Positions 1-9,361 are shown, counted from the stretch's first letter. The stretch is DNA of 64,000 nucleotides from Lactobacillus sp. (GCF_014803895.1 NZ_JAAVAU010000004.1:28103-92102), one strand, 5' to 3'. The notes: generated from the sequence alone by a model not told the origin. Made by a program: numbers and translations.

Positions 1-31
1 ATATTGACTTAATTGAAAGGAATTAACAGAT

Positions 32-1654
32 TTGATTACAGTATCTGACTTAAGCTTAAATTTATCAGGCCGTACACTATACGAAGACGTAAACTTAAAA
101 TTTACTCCAGGTAATTGTTATGGAATTATTGGGGCAAATGGTGCTGGTAAGTCGACTTTCCTCAAATTACTGGAAGGAAAAATTGAACCAACAAGTGGAA
201 ATATTGCTATTGATTCTAATGAAAGAATGTCTAGTCTTAATCAGGATCACTTTGCTTTTGAAAACTTTACTGTAATGGATACAGTAATTCAGGGTCACAA
301 AGAACTTTATAAAGTAATGAAGGAAAAAGATGCTTTATATGCAAAACCTGATTTTGGTGATGAAGATGGTGTTAAAGCAGCGGAATTAGAAACTAAGTTT
401 GCAGAACTTGATGGTTGGAATGCTGAAGCTGATGCATCCCGTCTACTTCAATCCTTAGGTATCCCTGAAAGTATCCATCAAAGTATGATGAGTGAGTTAC
501 CTGAATCAGAAAAGGTTAAAGTTTTACTTGCCCAAGCTTTATTTGGTGAACCAGATATTCTTTTACTAGATGAACCTACTAACGGTTTAGATGTTCATAC
601 AATTAATTGGTTAGAAAATTTTTTAGCTGATTATCCTAATATTGTTATTGTTGTTTCTCATGATAGACACTTTTTAAATCAAGTATGTACACAAATGTGT
701 GATGTAGATTATGGTAAGATTCAACTTTATGTAGGTAATTATGATTTTTGGTATGAATCAAGTAAGTTAGCCTCAGAATTGGCTGCTAACCAAAATGCTA
801 AAAAAGAAGAGAAAATTAAAGAGTTACAAGAATTTATTGCGCGTTTTTCTGCAAATGCATCCAAATCTAAGCAAGCTACTTCACGTAAGAAGCAATTAGA
901 AAAGATTACCTTAGACGATATTCGTCCATCTTTACGTAAGTATCCTTATGTAAAATTTGAGCCACATCGTGATTTAGGAAATGATCTTCTGAAGGTGGAT
1001 AATGTTTCTTATAGTATTGATGGTGAAAAGATTTTAGATAATGTTTCATTTATTATTCGTCCTGGTGATAAGGTAGCCTTTTTATCAAAAAATACTTTAG
1101 CTACTACTGCTTTAATGGATATTATCGCTGGTAAACTTAAGCCTGATACAGGTACTGTAACTTGGGGACAAACTACTGCATTTAATTATATGGCACGTGA
1201 CTTAAATGCTAACTTTAACAATGATGAATTAACTATTTTAGATTGGTTAAGACAATATGCGTCTAAAGAGCAAGATGATAATACATTTTTACGTGGATTT
1301 TTAGGAAGAATGCTTTTTAGTGGCGATGAAATTGAGAAGAAAATTAAAGTGTTATCTGGTGGAGAAAAAGTCCGTTGTCAGTTATCTAGAATGATGTTAC
1401 AACCAGCTAATGTTTTAGTTATGGATGATCCAACTAATCACTTGGATTTAGAATCAATCACATCCTTAAATGATGCTTTAAAAGATTATCCAGGATCTAT
1501 TTTATTTACTTCTCACGATCATGAATTTATTGAAACTATTGCTAACCATATTATCGAAGTTGGTCCGAAGGGTATTGTTAGCCGCGCTGATACTGATTAC
1601 GATGAATTTTTGAGTAGAGAAAATATTCAAGAACAAGTTAAGAAAATTTATTAA
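32..1654 (+). CDS. ABC-F family ATPase (YbiT/YkpA-like)
   Basis: Soluble protein of 540 aa with two ATP-binding cassettes and no membrane segment, typical of ABC-F ribosome-associated translation factors. NBD1 has Walker A GANGAGKST (residues 34-42) and Walker B ending LDEPTNGLD. NBD2 has an intact LSGGEK signature and MDDPTNHLD. The first signature reads LPESEK instead of LSGGEK, and the second Walker A reads SKNTLATTA, so one of the two composite ATP sites looks degenerate. The start is TTG at 32, with GAAAGG at 15-20 as ribosome binding site. Its role in translation is inferred from the family. Confidence 0.88.
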   Translation: MITVSDLSLNLSGRTLYEDVNLKFTPGNCYGIIGANGAGKSTFLKLLEGKIEPTSGNIAIDSNERMSSLNQDHFAFENFTVMDTVIQGHKELYKVMKEKDALYAKPDFGDEDGVKAAELETKFAELDGWNAEADASRLLQSLGIPESIHQSMMSELPESEKVKVLLAQALFGEPDILLLDEPTNGLDVHTINWLENFLADYPNIVIVVSHDRHFLNQVCTQMCDVDYGKIQLYVGNYDFWYESSKLASELAANQNAKKEEKIKELQEFIARFSANASKSKQATSRKKQLEKITLDDIRPSLRKYPYVKFEPHRDLGNDLLKVDNVSYSIDGEKILDNVSFIIRPGDKVAFLSKNTLATTALMDIIAGKLKPDTGTVTWGQTTAFNYMARDLNANFNNDELTILDWLRQYASKEQDDNTFLRGFLGRMLFSGDEIEKKIKVLSGGEKVRCQLSRMMLQPANVLVMDDPTNHLDLESITSLNDALKDYPGSILFTSHDHEFIETIANHIIEVGPKGIVSRADTDYDEFLSRENIQEQVKKIY

Positions 1655-1734
1655 AGTTAAAATTGTAATATAATTTTATTACGCAGATGGTTGTGGTACA
1701 CTACTTATAGATTAGTATAATAAGGAGAAAAAAG

Positions 1735-2712
1735 ATGTGTACATCAATTATTTATAGTTCAAATAATCATTATTTTGGTCGTAACCTTGACTTGGAAATT
1801 TCTTTTGGTCAAAAGGTAACTATTACCCCTAGAAATTATGAATTTGATTTCCGTAAGATGCCAAAGATGACTAATCACTACGCAATTATTGGTATGGCCA
1901 TGATTGCTGATAATTATCCATTATATTTTGATGGTGCTAATGAACAAGGTTTAGGTATGGCTGGTTTAAACTATGCCGGTATTGCAACTTACTTACCAGA
2001 AAATCCAGATAAGGATAATGTGGCTTCATTTGAATTCATTCCTTACATTTTGGGTCAATGTAGTACTGTTGAAGAAGCTAAAAAGTTAATTGAAAAAATG
2101 AATATGGTAGACATCAACTTCTCCGAAAAGATGGTTGCTTCATCACTTCATTGGTTAATCGCCGATAAAACTGGTGCTTCAATTACTGTTGAACCAGATG
2201 CTGACGGTCTTCACTACTACGACAATCCTGTAGGTGTCTTGACTAATAATCCACAATTCCCTAAGCAAATGATGAATTTAGCAAATTATGCTTCTATTTC
2301 TTCAGCACAACCTAAGAATACTTTTGCTCCAAATGTTGATTTAGATATGTACAGCCGTGGTATGGGAACTCATTTCTTACCAGGTGGTGTAGATTCTGAA
2401 AGTCGTTTTGTTAAAGTAGCATTTACTTTACAACATGCACCAAAGGGCAAAGATGAAATTGAAGATGTAACTAACTACTTCCACACTCTTCATTCAGTTG
2501 AACAACAAAAAGGTTTAGATGAAGTAGCACCAAATACTTTTGAGTTTACTATTTATTCAGATGGTATCAACTTAGAAAAGGGTATTTTCTACTACACTAA
2601 CTATGATAACAATCAAATTAATGCAATCGATATGCATAAAGTTGATTTAGATGGTAAAGACTTAGTTAGCTATGAAGTTATTGAAAAGCAAAATATCAAT
2701 TTCCAAAATTAA
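1735..2712 (+). CDS. bsh: Bile salt hydrolase (choloylglycine hydrolase family)
   Basis: Ntn-hydrolase of 325 aa that cleaves glycine or taurine from conjugated bile acids. The sequence starts Met-Cys, so Cys2 becomes the N-terminal nucleophile after Met removal. Arg16 and Asp19 (GRNLD), the TNNP motif and the SESRF arginine match the family active site. There is no signal peptide, so the enzyme is cytoplasmic. AAGGAG sits at 1722-1727. A TATAAT at 1716-1721 overlaps this RBS and would give an almost leaderless mRNA; another TATAAT lies at 1669-1674. The promoter is therefore unsettled. Penicillin V acylase is the related alternative, but the length and loop favour bile salt hydrolase. Confidence 0.93.
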   Translation: MCTSIIYSSNNHYFGRNLDLEISFGQKVTITPRNYEFDFRKMPKMTNHYAIIGMAMIADNYPLYFDGANEQGLGMAGLNYAGIATYLPENPDKDNVASFEFIPYILGQCSTVEEAKKLIEKMNMVDINFSEKMVASSLHWLIADKTGASITVEPDADGLHYYDNPVGVLTNNPQFPKQMMNLANYASISSAQPKNTFAPNVDLDMYSRGMGTHFLPGGVDSESRFVKVAFTLQHAPKGKDEIEDVTNYFHTLHSVEQQKGLDEVAPNTFEFTIYSDGINLEKGIFYYTNYDNNQINAIDMHKVDLDGKDLVSYEVIEKQNINFQN

Positions 2713-2723
2713 TTATTAAATGA

Positions 2724-2753
2724 AGATACAGAAAGTATTCTGTATCTTTTTTT
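2724..2753 (+). terminator. Intrinsic terminator after bsh
   Basis: Perfect 9-bp stem (AGATACAGA / TCTGTATCT) with a 6-nt loop, followed directly by six T. Confidence 0.9.
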
Positions 2754-2796
2754 ATTAATATAATAAATAAATTTTAAAATAAAAGTAAATAAGGGC

Positions 2797-2823
2797 TTGA
2801 CTATTTTTATCTCACATTATAAT
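2797..2823 (+). promoter_or_regulatory. Promoter of the methionine T-box operon
   Basis: TTGACT at 2797-2802 and TATAAT at 2818-2823 are separated by 15 bp; an overlapping TAATAT at 2820-2825 would give 17 bp. It lies just upstream of the T-box leader. Confidence 0.6.
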
Positions 2824-2857
2824 ATATTTTTAACAATTCAAATCAAACATTTTTTAG

Positions 2858-3116
2858 TTGAGTAAATGCTGATTCTACTTTTAGAGAGTCTATGTGTGGT
2901 GAAAATAGATAGAGATAAGCATTGAATATGGACTAGTATTTTAAATGGCAGTAGTGAAGTTATTTAACTACTGACGGGGTTGCACTCGTTAACAATGCAA
3001 GGTAATTCTTATATCTTTATAAGAGCTACTTACTGAGACCAATTTTAACGTAAGTTATTGGTAAATTAAGGTGGTAACACGAAGCATTCGTCCTTTATTA
3101 GGATGGATGCTTTTTT
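2858..3116 (+). promoter_or_regulatory. T-box leader, predicted methionine-specific
   Basis: Long structured leader before metQNP. The T-box motif AAGGTGGTAACACG lies at 3068-3081. It is followed by a terminator stem (3084-3093 with 3101-3110) and six T. AGAGA and GGTG motifs of stem I are visible near 2883 and 2898. In the specifier-loop position the sequence reads GAATATGGA, with ATG at 2928-2930 as the likely specifier codon. This fits control by uncharged tRNA-Met. The element class is certain from the motifs; the exact stem I fold was judged by eye. Confidence 0.9.
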
Positions 3117-3133
3117 ATTAGGAGGAAAGTACA

Positions 3134-3991
3134 TTGCATAAAAAAAGAGTAAGGAATAGGATAATTTGGAGCATAGTGGTAATTGTAATTTTGATTGCAG
3201 GTTGGTTTAGTTTTGGGCCAACAGAAGGTTCAAATACTGCTAGTCAAAAGGTTGTTACTGTTGGGGTAGTTGGTTTAACCAAACAAGATGAAACAATTTG
3301 GAAAAGTGTAGCTAAAACAGCAAAAGAAAAGTATGGTATTACCATTAAATTGAAAAATTTTACTGATTATAATCAACCCAATAAAGCTCTTGCTAATGGG
3401 GATATAGATTTGAATTCATTTCAGCATTATGCGTTCTTAAGCTCGTGGAATAAGGCAAATAATGGTTCAATAGTTTCGATTGGTAATACTTATATTGCAC
3501 CTATTAGAATCTATTCTAAAAAATATAAGAGTATTAAAGATTTACCGGATGGGGCAACAATTGCAATTCCAAATGATGCTTCTAATGAATCACGTGCTCT
3601 ATATGTTTTAAAAAATGCAGGTTTAATTAAGCTTAAGAAGGGTGTTAAATTAGCTACAATTGCAGATATTAGTTCTAATCCTAAGCATTTAAAGATTAAA
3701 GAAGTTTCTGCAGAGCAAACTGCTAGAGTAATTGATGATGTAGATGCAAGTATTGTAAATAATACTTATGCAGCTCCAGCTAAATTAGGTAATAAGGAAA
3801 CAATCTATGTAGAACCATTAAATAAAGATTCTAAACAGTGGATAAACATAATTGCTGTTGATAAAAAGAACAAGAATAAAAAAATTTATAAAGAAGTTGT
3901 AAAAGCATTTCAAACTGAAAAAACTAAGAAGTTAGTAAAGAAACTTTATGGTAGTACCGAAGTAACAGCTTGGGGTTTAAAGTTAAAGTAG
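3134..3991 (+). CDS. metQ: MetQ-type methionine-binding protein of an ABC importer
   Basis: NlpA/MetQ family solute-binding protein of 285 aa, first gene of metQ-metN-metP behind a Met T-box. It captures methionine outside the membrane and delivers it to the transporter. One hydrophobic segment (about residues 10-25) follows a basic N-terminus. The protein has no lipobox and no cysteine there, so it is probably held by an uncleaved anchor or released by signal peptidase I; most MetQ proteins are lipoproteins. The start is TTG at 3134 with AGGAGG at 3119-3124. Specificity for L- or D-methionine cannot be read from the sequence. Confidence 0.9.
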   Translation: MHKKRVRNRIIWSIVVIVILIAGWFSFGPTEGSNTASQKVVTVGVVGLTKQDETIWKSVAKTAKEKYGITIKLKNFTDYNQPNKALANGDIDLNSFQHYAFLSSWNKANNGSIVSIGNTYIAPIRIYSKKYKSIKDLPDGATIAIPNDASNESRALYVLKNAGLIKLKKGVKLATIADISSNPKHLKIKEVSAEQTARVIDDVDASIVNNTYAAPAKLGNKETIYVEPLNKDSKQWINIIAVDKKNKNKKIYKEVVKAFQTEKTKKLVKKLYGSTEVTAWGLKLK

Positions 3992-4003
3992 GAGGGTATA
4001 AGA

Positions 4004-5053
4004 ATGACTACACAAATTAATTTAAAAGATATTAGTGTACAATTTGGTGATAATAAAGCTGTTAACGATGTGAGTCTTAAAATTAGTAAAGGTGATATTT
4101 ATGGCATAATCGGCTTTTCAGGTGCTGGTAAGTCTACTTTGGTAAGAACTATTAATTTACTTCAAAAACCAAGCTCAGGCTCTGTAGAAGTTAATGGTGA
4201 TATTTTATATGCGGATGGAAAGTTACAAGTTTCTAAAAAACAGCTCCAACAAAAACGTCGTAAAATTGGAATGATTTTCCAGCATTTTAATTTATTAAAT
4301 GAAGAAACAGTATTAGAAAATGTAGCGTTTGCTTTAAAACACGCAAATTTATCCGATGATGAACTTGAAAGTAAATCATTGTATTTACTTGAGTTGGTAG
4401 GTTTAAAGGATAAAGCTGATTTTTATCCGGCTCAATTATCAGGTGGTCAACAACAAAGAGTGGCTATTGCTAGAGCGTTAGCTAATGAACCAGATATTTT
4501 GATTTCTGATGAAGCAACTAGTGCACTTGACCCTAAAACAACTAATCAGATTTTAGATTTACTTTATGATTTAAATAAAAAGCTTAAGTTAACAGTAGTT
4601 TTAATTACTCACGAAATGGAAGCAGTAAAGCGAGTAGCAAATAAAATTGCTGTAATGGAAAATGGAAAAATTATTGAGAAGGGCAGTTTGCGGGAGGTAT
4701 TCTTACATCCACAAAAAGAACTTACACGTCAATTTGTCGGAGGGGCTTTACAAGTTCGTCATATTTTAAACAATTATAATTTTGCGGAAATAGATCCAGA
4801 TGAACAGTTATTCCAACTTGTTTATAGTATTAATAATGTGACTAAATCAGTAGTGGCTGATTTAGATATTGCGCTTAATACTAAAGCAAGCATTCTATAC
4901 GGAAATGTAGAAGTTTTGAGCGGTGAGCCAATCGGAACGTTAGCAATTTTACTTAAATTAGACTCTAAAAAGCAAAAAGAAGCGATTAAGTTTTTAGAAA
5001 GTAAAAATGTAGTGGTTACTAAATTAGATAAAGGAGTGCTAACAAATGACTAA
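4004..5053 (+). CDS. metN: Methionine ABC transporter ATP-binding protein
   Basis: ATPase subunit of 349 aa. Walker A is GFSGAGKST (residues 38-46), the signature is LSGGQQQR, and Walker B is [12 protein letters not shown], followed by the H-loop ITHEME. The C-terminal ~90 residues form the NIL regulatory domain typical of MetN, where methionine binding inhibits transport. It starts 12 nt after metQ with an AGGAGG site and overlaps metP by 8 bases, so the three genes form one operon. Confidence 0.95.
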   Translation: MTTQINLKDISVQFGDNKAVNDVSLKISKGDIYGIIGFSGAGKSTLVRTINLLQKPSSGSVEVNGDILYADGKLQVSKKQLQQKRRKIGMIFQHFNLLNEETVLENVAFALKHANLSDDELESKSLYLLELVGLKDKADFYPAQLSGGQQQRVAIARALANEPDILISDEATSALDPKTTNQILDLLYDLNKKLKLTVVLITHEMEAVKRVANKIAVMENGKIIEKGSLREVFLHPQKELTRQFVGGALQVRHILNNYNFAEIDPDEQLFQLVYSINNVTKSVVADLDIALNTKASILYGNVEVLSGEPIGTLAILLKLDSKKQKEAIKFLESKNVVVTKLDKGVLTND

Positions 5054-5747
5054 TTTTTTTACTAAATATTTTCCAAATGTAATCTCTTTAGGTTGGAGTG
5101 GGGATGCTGGATGGGGAACAGCTATCTTTCAAACCCTATTTATGACATTTTGGTCAGCAATTTTTGGTGGGATTTTAGGAATTATTTTTGGATTACTCCT
5201 GGTTCTTACTAAGCCTAAAGGAATTTTAGCTAATAGATTAATTTATAATGTTGTCGATAAAATTGTTTCAATTTTTAGAGCTGTACCATTCATTATCTTA
5301 TTAGCATTTGTTGCCCCCTTAACTCAAAAAATTGTAGGTACACAAATAGGTATGAAAGCTGCTTTAGTACCTTTAACTTTGGGAGTATTTCCTTTTTTTG
5401 CTCGTCAAGTTCAAGTGGCTTTAGAAAGTGTAGATTCAGGAAAAGTAGAAGCTGCCCAAGCTTTAGGTGCATCAACTAGTGATATAGTCTTTGATGTTTA
5501 CTTAAAAGAAAGTAGATCTGAATTAATTAGAGTTTCAACAGTAACTCTGATTAGCTTGATTGGTTTAACTGCAATGGCTGGTGCTGTAGGAGCTGGTGGC
5601 TTGGGTAATACTGCTATTTCATATGGGTATAACAGATTCAATAATGATGTTACCTTGGTTGCTACTTTACTAGTTTTACTCTTAGTACTCATTGTGCAAA
5701 TAGTTGGTGATTGGTTAGCTAAAAAATTAAATCATCAAGAAAGATAA
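5046..5747 (+). CDS. metP: Methionine ABC transporter permease
   Basis: Integral membrane subunit (MetI family) of 233 aa with five or six hydrophobic segments. The EAA loop region ([22 protein letters not shown]) contacts MetN. Its start overlaps the end of metN, and a bidirectional terminator follows. Also called metI in other species. Confidence 0.93.
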   Translation: MTNFFTKYFPNVISLGWSGDAGWGTAIFQTLFMTFWSAIFGGILGIIFGLLLVLTKPKGILANRLIYNVVDKIVSIFRAVPFIILLAFVAPLTQKIVGTQIGMKAALVPLTLGVFPFFARQVQVALESVDSGKVEAAQALGASTSDIVFDVYLKESRSELIRVSTVTLISLIGLTAMAGAVGAGGLGNTAISYGYNRFNNDVTLVATLLVLLLVLIVQIVGDWLAKKLNHQER

Positions 5748-5750
5748 AAG

Positions 5751-5800
5751 AAAAAGCTTTGAGAAAGTACATAATATTGTGTGCTTTCCCAAAGCTTTTT
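5751..5800. terminator. Bidirectional terminator between metP and the SEC10 gene
   Basis: Long stem: AAAAGCTTTG...GAAAG on the left pairs with CTTTC...AAAGCTTTT on the right. A-runs and T-runs on both sides allow termination of both convergent genes. Confidence 0.85.
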
Positions 5801-5808
5801 GTATTTAT

Positions 5809-6705
5809 TTAAAGATTACTTTTAGTACTAAATTTTTTAGAATTACTGATATATTGTTTAGCTACACCAATGAAATGCACGCTAATCTTAGAATGATCAG
5901 AAGGTAAATCTGAAAAACTTAAACCAAAATATTTATAGGCTGCATCATAATTCTTTAATGAACGCAAACCTAATAAGTCACCTGCATGTTCCCATTCTGT
6001 GTAATAGCTACTATTATTATAGTCAGCTTCACGACCATAGAAACCACCGAACAGCATTTGCTTGACGTTGAAGTATATCTGTTCTTTTAAAGCATACATT
6101 GAACGAGTAGTACCGTGGAATTCAGAAGTAATAGGTAGTCCACTTTCATCTTCATATACTTGACCTGCGTTTTTGAGACCAGATGCAACAGCTGCACGAG
6201 TAATGCCGGCTACATAGTGATCTGGATCCCAGACACTCTTGTTATTGTCATGATATTCTTTGGCAACTCTATCGGCAAATTGCATTGCTGATTTATTTAA
6301 AATCCAAGGTTTTTTACCCATTTTAGATCTTGCAGAGTTGATTAATTTTAGGGCATAGCGGTTAATTTCTAATTTTTGACTTTGCGTTAAATTAGTAACA
6401 TCAACAATCTTGTTTTTATCACTTTCATCACCGTAGAAAGTATTAGTTTTTATACCAGTTTTAGAAGCGGCAATTAAAGCTGCTTTATTCTTTTTACTTA
6501 TCTTGTTGTTGTTAACTTGTAAAATTCTTTTAGCGGTATATCCTTTTGGAAGTGTAATAGAGGAATTTGTAGCAGCTTTTACTATTGTTGGTTGGTTATT
6601 TTCATTAATAACACTGTTAGTGTTATTATTGGAAAAAGTGATACAACCAAGTGTAATTAATGATGCTATTGATAATTTTTTTATTAATTTCATACTTTTC
6701 TTCAT
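5809..6705 (-). CDS. Secreted SEC10/PgrA-type CAP-domain surface protein
   Basis: Exported protein of 298 aa. Basic N-terminus and hydrophobic stretch (residues ~9-25) form a signal sequence. A possible lipid-attachment cysteine lies in TLGC, and an alternative signal peptidase I site in VKAATN; neither can be decided by eye. From about residue 105 the segment LTQSQKLEINRYALKLINSAR and the later TEWEHAGDLLG follow the SEC10/PgrA branch of the CAP (SCP) superfamily, first described for enterococcal surface exclusion. There is no LPXTG anchor. It is monocistronic, with its own upstream region. Adhesion or cell-wall function is unproven. Confidence 0.8.
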   Translation of the reverse strand: MKKSMKLIKKLSIASLITLGCITFSNNNTNSVINENNQPTIVKAATNSSITLPKGYTAKRILQVNNNKISKKNKAALIAASKTGIKTNTFYGDESDKNKIVDVTNLTQSQKLEINRYALKLINSARSKMGKKPWILNKSAMQFADRVAKEYHDNNKSVWDPDHYVAGITRAAVASGLKNAGQVYEDESGLPITSEFHGTTRSMYALKEQIYFNVKQMLFGGFYGREADYNNSSYYTEWEHAGDLLGLRSLKNYDAAYKYFGLSFSDLPSDHSKISVHFIGVAKQYISNSKKFSTKSNL

Positions 6706-7031
6706 TATATATCTAGCTTTCTTATTCCTTTATTTTATACGGTTTTACCGCATCGACTTAACTATGTTAACAGTTTTGAAATAAGAAAAACAGCCCTAAA
6801 AATATAAAATAACGCATAAAAACAATATAGCTATAATATAACTGCAAGCTATATTTTTTAATCGATATCAACATAAACTGTTATTATAAGCTTTTTGGAA
6901 TAAGAGAAGATATATTTTATAAAAAATAAAATAATTACAAAAAAATTTATTAAAGTAAAGAAATTTTGGTAATTAAGTTTAAGTCTTGCTATTATTTAAG
7001 GTGAAATATACAAGGGAGGAAGGAAATTTAA
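6706..7031. other. Divergent intergenic region of 326 bp
   Basis: It separates the leftward SEC10 gene from the rightward flavoprotein gene. For the leftward gene a TATAAA-type -10 and an AAAGGA site are visible. CGGTTTTACCG at 6738-6748 is a small palindrome. At 6824-6859 a 9-bp inverted repeat (AATATAGCT / AGCTATATT) followed by five T looks like an orphan rightward terminator. The rightward promoter is listed separately. No ORF is supported. Confidence 0.6.
6966..6995 (+). promoter_or_regulatory. Promoter of the fumarate-reductase-like gene
   Basis: TTGGTA at 6966-6971, an 18-bp spacer, then an extended -10 TGCTATTAT at 6987-6995. GGGAGGA at 7014-7020 serves as RBS for the ATG at 7032. 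Confidence 0.6.
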
Positions 7032-8432
7032 ATGAGTAAATTTGTTTTTCCTACACAAAGTGTAGATCAGCTAGATGATAATTATGATGTAATTATTATT
7101 GGGTCTGGTGGCACTGGCTTAGCTGCGGCAATTCAGGCTCAACAATATGGCTTAAATGTAGCAATTTTAGAAAAAAATGAAAAGTTGGGCGGGAATACTA
7201 CTCGCGCAAGCTCTGGTATGAATGCAGCAGAAACCGTGGTTCAGTCTCGACTAGGAATTGTTGATTCAATGGATGATTTTTATCAAGAGACCCTTAAGGG
7301 TGGCGGATATATGAATGATCGTGGGATGTTACATTTTTTTGTGGAACATGCACCTTTAGCTATTTCTTGGTTAGAAGATTTAGGAATAAGAGTTGATGAC
7401 TTAACAGTAACTGGGGGAATGTCGAAAAAGAGAACTCATCGTCCTGCTTCAATGGCACCTATTGGGGCATTTTTAGTAACTAGCTTATTAAAATTGGCAT
7501 ATGAAAAAAGTATTCCTATTTTTAATAATAGTAAGGTTACTAAGCTATTAAAAAATACAGATGGAGAAATTATTGGTGTCGAGGTCAATAATAATCACAA
7601 GCTGAATGCGAAAGCAGTTTTAATTGCAACTGGTGGTTTTGGAGCATCTAAAGATTTAATTGCTAAGTATCGCCCAGATTTGAAAGAATATCGAACTACT
7701 AATCAACCAGGGGCAACTGGCGATGGATTAAAGCTAGCTGAGAAAGTTGGAGCACAATTAGAGCAACTTGAATTAGTTCAGGTCCATCCAACAGTTCAAC
7801 AAGATACTGATCATGCTTTTTTAATTGGTGAAGCTGTGCGGGGTGAAGGGGCAATTTTAGTAAATCAACAAGGCAAACGCTTTGTAAATGAATTAAATAC
7901 TAGAAAGATTGTTTCAAATGCAATTACAGCTACTTCGGAACATTCGGCTTATTTAATTTTTGATCAAGAAGTACGTAATCGAGTAAAAGCAATTGAATTT
8001 TATGATTCAGTAGGTTTGGTTGTTCATGGAAAAGATATTATAGATTTAGCTGAAAAGATTAATGTTGATTCTAAAAATTTAACAGAAACTATCTCAGACT
8101 GGAATCAGACAGTTGAAGATCATGATGATGAAAAATTTGGCCGGACTACTGGTATGGAACGTACTTTGAATCAAGCGCCATATTATGCTATTCATATAGC
8201 ACCTGCTATTCACTATACAATGGGAGGCATTCATATAAATCCCCATACTGAAGTGTATGATACTAATGGTAATTTGATTCCTGGTTTATATGCTGCCGGT
8301 GAAGTGTCAGGGGGATTACACGGTAATAATAGAATTGGTGGAAATTCAATTGCAGAAACAATTATTTTTGGTCGTGAAGCTGGAAAAAGAATCGCAGAGA
8401 ATTTAAATAAGAGGAGCACCTATGAGTCATAG
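7032..8432 (+). CDS. Fumarate reductase-like FAD flavoprotein (single subunit)
   Basis: FAD-dependent oxidoreductase of 466 aa of the FrdA/flavocytochrome c type. The N-terminal dinucleotide fold GSGGTGLAAAIQ (residues ~24-35) is followed by LEKNEKLGGNTTRASSGMN. The C-terminal NRIGGNSIAETIIFGREAG motif is the FAD and active-site end. There is no heme or FMN-binding domain and no signal peptide, so it is cytoplasmic and needs a separate electron donor. It overlaps the following dehydrogenase gene by 11 bases. A fumarate-to-succinate role is inferred; urocanate or another enoate substrate is possible. Confidence 0.82.
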   Translation: MSKFVFPTQSVDQLDDNYDVIIIGSGGTGLAAAIQAQQYGLNVAILEKNEKLGGNTTRASSGMNAAETVVQSRLGIVDSMDDFYQETLKGGGYMNDRGMLHFFVEHAPLAISWLEDLGIRVDDLTVTGGMSKKRTHRPASMAPIGAFLVTSLLKLAYEKSIPIFNNSKVTKLLKNTDGEIIGVEVNNNHKLNAKAVLIATGGFGASKDLIAKYRPDLKEYRTTNQPGATGDGLKLAEKVGAQLEQLELVQVHPTVQQDTDHAFLIGEAVRGEGAILVNQQGKRFVNELNTRKIVSNAITATSEHSAYLIFDQEVRNRVKAIEFYDSVGLVVHGKDIIDLAEKINVDSKNLTETISDWNQTVEDHDDEKFGRTTGMERTLNQAPYYAIHIAPAIHYTMGGIHINPHTEVYDTNGNLIPGLYAAGEVSGGLHGNNRIGGNSIAETIIFGREAGKRIAENLNKRSTYES

Positions 8433-9348
8433 AAAAGTATTTTTAGTTGGTGATGGTCGAGTTGGCTCGACATTTGCTAATGACTTATTGCAGAATGTGA
8501 GAATTGATGAATTAGTTATTAGCGATGTGGTTAAGGAAATTTCTGATGGGGATGTACTTGATCTTGAAGATTTAGCTCCTTTTGTTGGTCAATGTAATAT
8601 TCGGTCAGGTGAGTATATTGATGCAAGGGATGCAGATGTTGTAGTAATTACAGCCGGTGCTGCTAGAAAACCAGGCGAAACTCGTTTAGATTTAGTTGAT
8701 AAAAATGTTAGAATTTTAAAGTCAATTGTTCCGCCTATTGTGAAAGCTGGTTTTAAAGGGATTTTCGTAGTTTCGGCAAATCCGGTAGATATTTTAACAA
8801 CCTTAACTCAACGACTTTCTGGTTTCCCTAAACATAAAGTTATTGGTACAGGAACATCACTAGATACTGCACGTTTAAGAGTAGCTTTATCACATAAAAC
8901 GGGTATTAATGTTGATCAAATTGATGCTTACGTTTTAGGAGAACACGGTGATACTTCGTTTGAAAATTTTGATGAGGCCTTAATTGCAAACAAATTACTT
9001 AGATTTTACAAGAATTTAAACCAAGAAACTTTAAATGAAATAGAAAGTTCTGTTCGCAAAAAGGGTGCCAAAATTATTGCTAATAAAGGTGCTACTTTTT
9101 ATGGTGTAGCGATGTGCTTAACTCAAATTGTAAAAGCGATTTTCGAAAATCAAGCTAGAGTGCTACCATTATCTGCTCCGATGAATGGTGAATATGGTAT
9201 TAAAGATTTATATTTAGGAAATCCATGTGTAATTAATGCAACTGGAATTGCAAATATAATTGAATTGAATCTTTCTCAAAAAGAACAAGAAAAAATGCAA
9301 TATTCAGCAAAGAAAATGCAAGAAGTTTTAGATAAAATAGAATTATAG
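8422..9348 (+). CDS. LDH/MDH-family dehydrogenase, predicted malate dehydrogenase-like
   Basis: NAD-dependent 2-hydroxyacid dehydrogenase of 308 aa. It has the GDGRVGS nucleotide-binding turn (residues 10-16), Asp148 and Arg151 in LDTARLR, and the catalytic His175 in GEHGDTS. In the mobile substrate loop the motif is ARKPGETR, with Arg82 where lactate dehydrogenases have Gln102; Arg at this site selects oxaloacetate/malate. Such genes are often annotated L-lactate or L-2-hydroxyisocaproate dehydrogenase. The overlap with the fumarate-reductase-like gene supports a four-carbon dicarboxylate role. Specificity is inferred, not shown. Confidence 0.85.
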   Translation: MSHRKVFLVGDGRVGSTFANDLLQNVRIDELVISDVVKEISDGDVLDLEDLAPFVGQCNIRSGEYIDARDADVVVITAGAARKPGETRLDLVDKNVRILKSIVPPIVKAGFKGIFVVSANPVDILTTLTQRLSGFPKHKVIGTGTSLDTARLRVALSHKTGINVDQIDAYVLGEHGDTSFENFDEALIANKLLRFYKNLNQETLNEIESSVRKKGAKIIANKGATFYGVAMCLTQIVKAIFENQARVLPLSAPMNGEYGIKDLYLGNPCVINATGIANIIELNLSQKEQEKMQYSAKKMQEVLDKIEL

Positions 9349-9361
9349 TTAACATGATTTT

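Noticed and set aside
1716..1721. TATAAT as the bsh promoter
   Set aside because: It would start the mRNA after the AAGGAG site, seven bases before ATG, so the RBS would be lost; not listed as a firm promoter.
5293..5692. Minus-strand ORFs inside metP
   Set aside because: They are shadows of a strong permease gene and have no RBS or family features.
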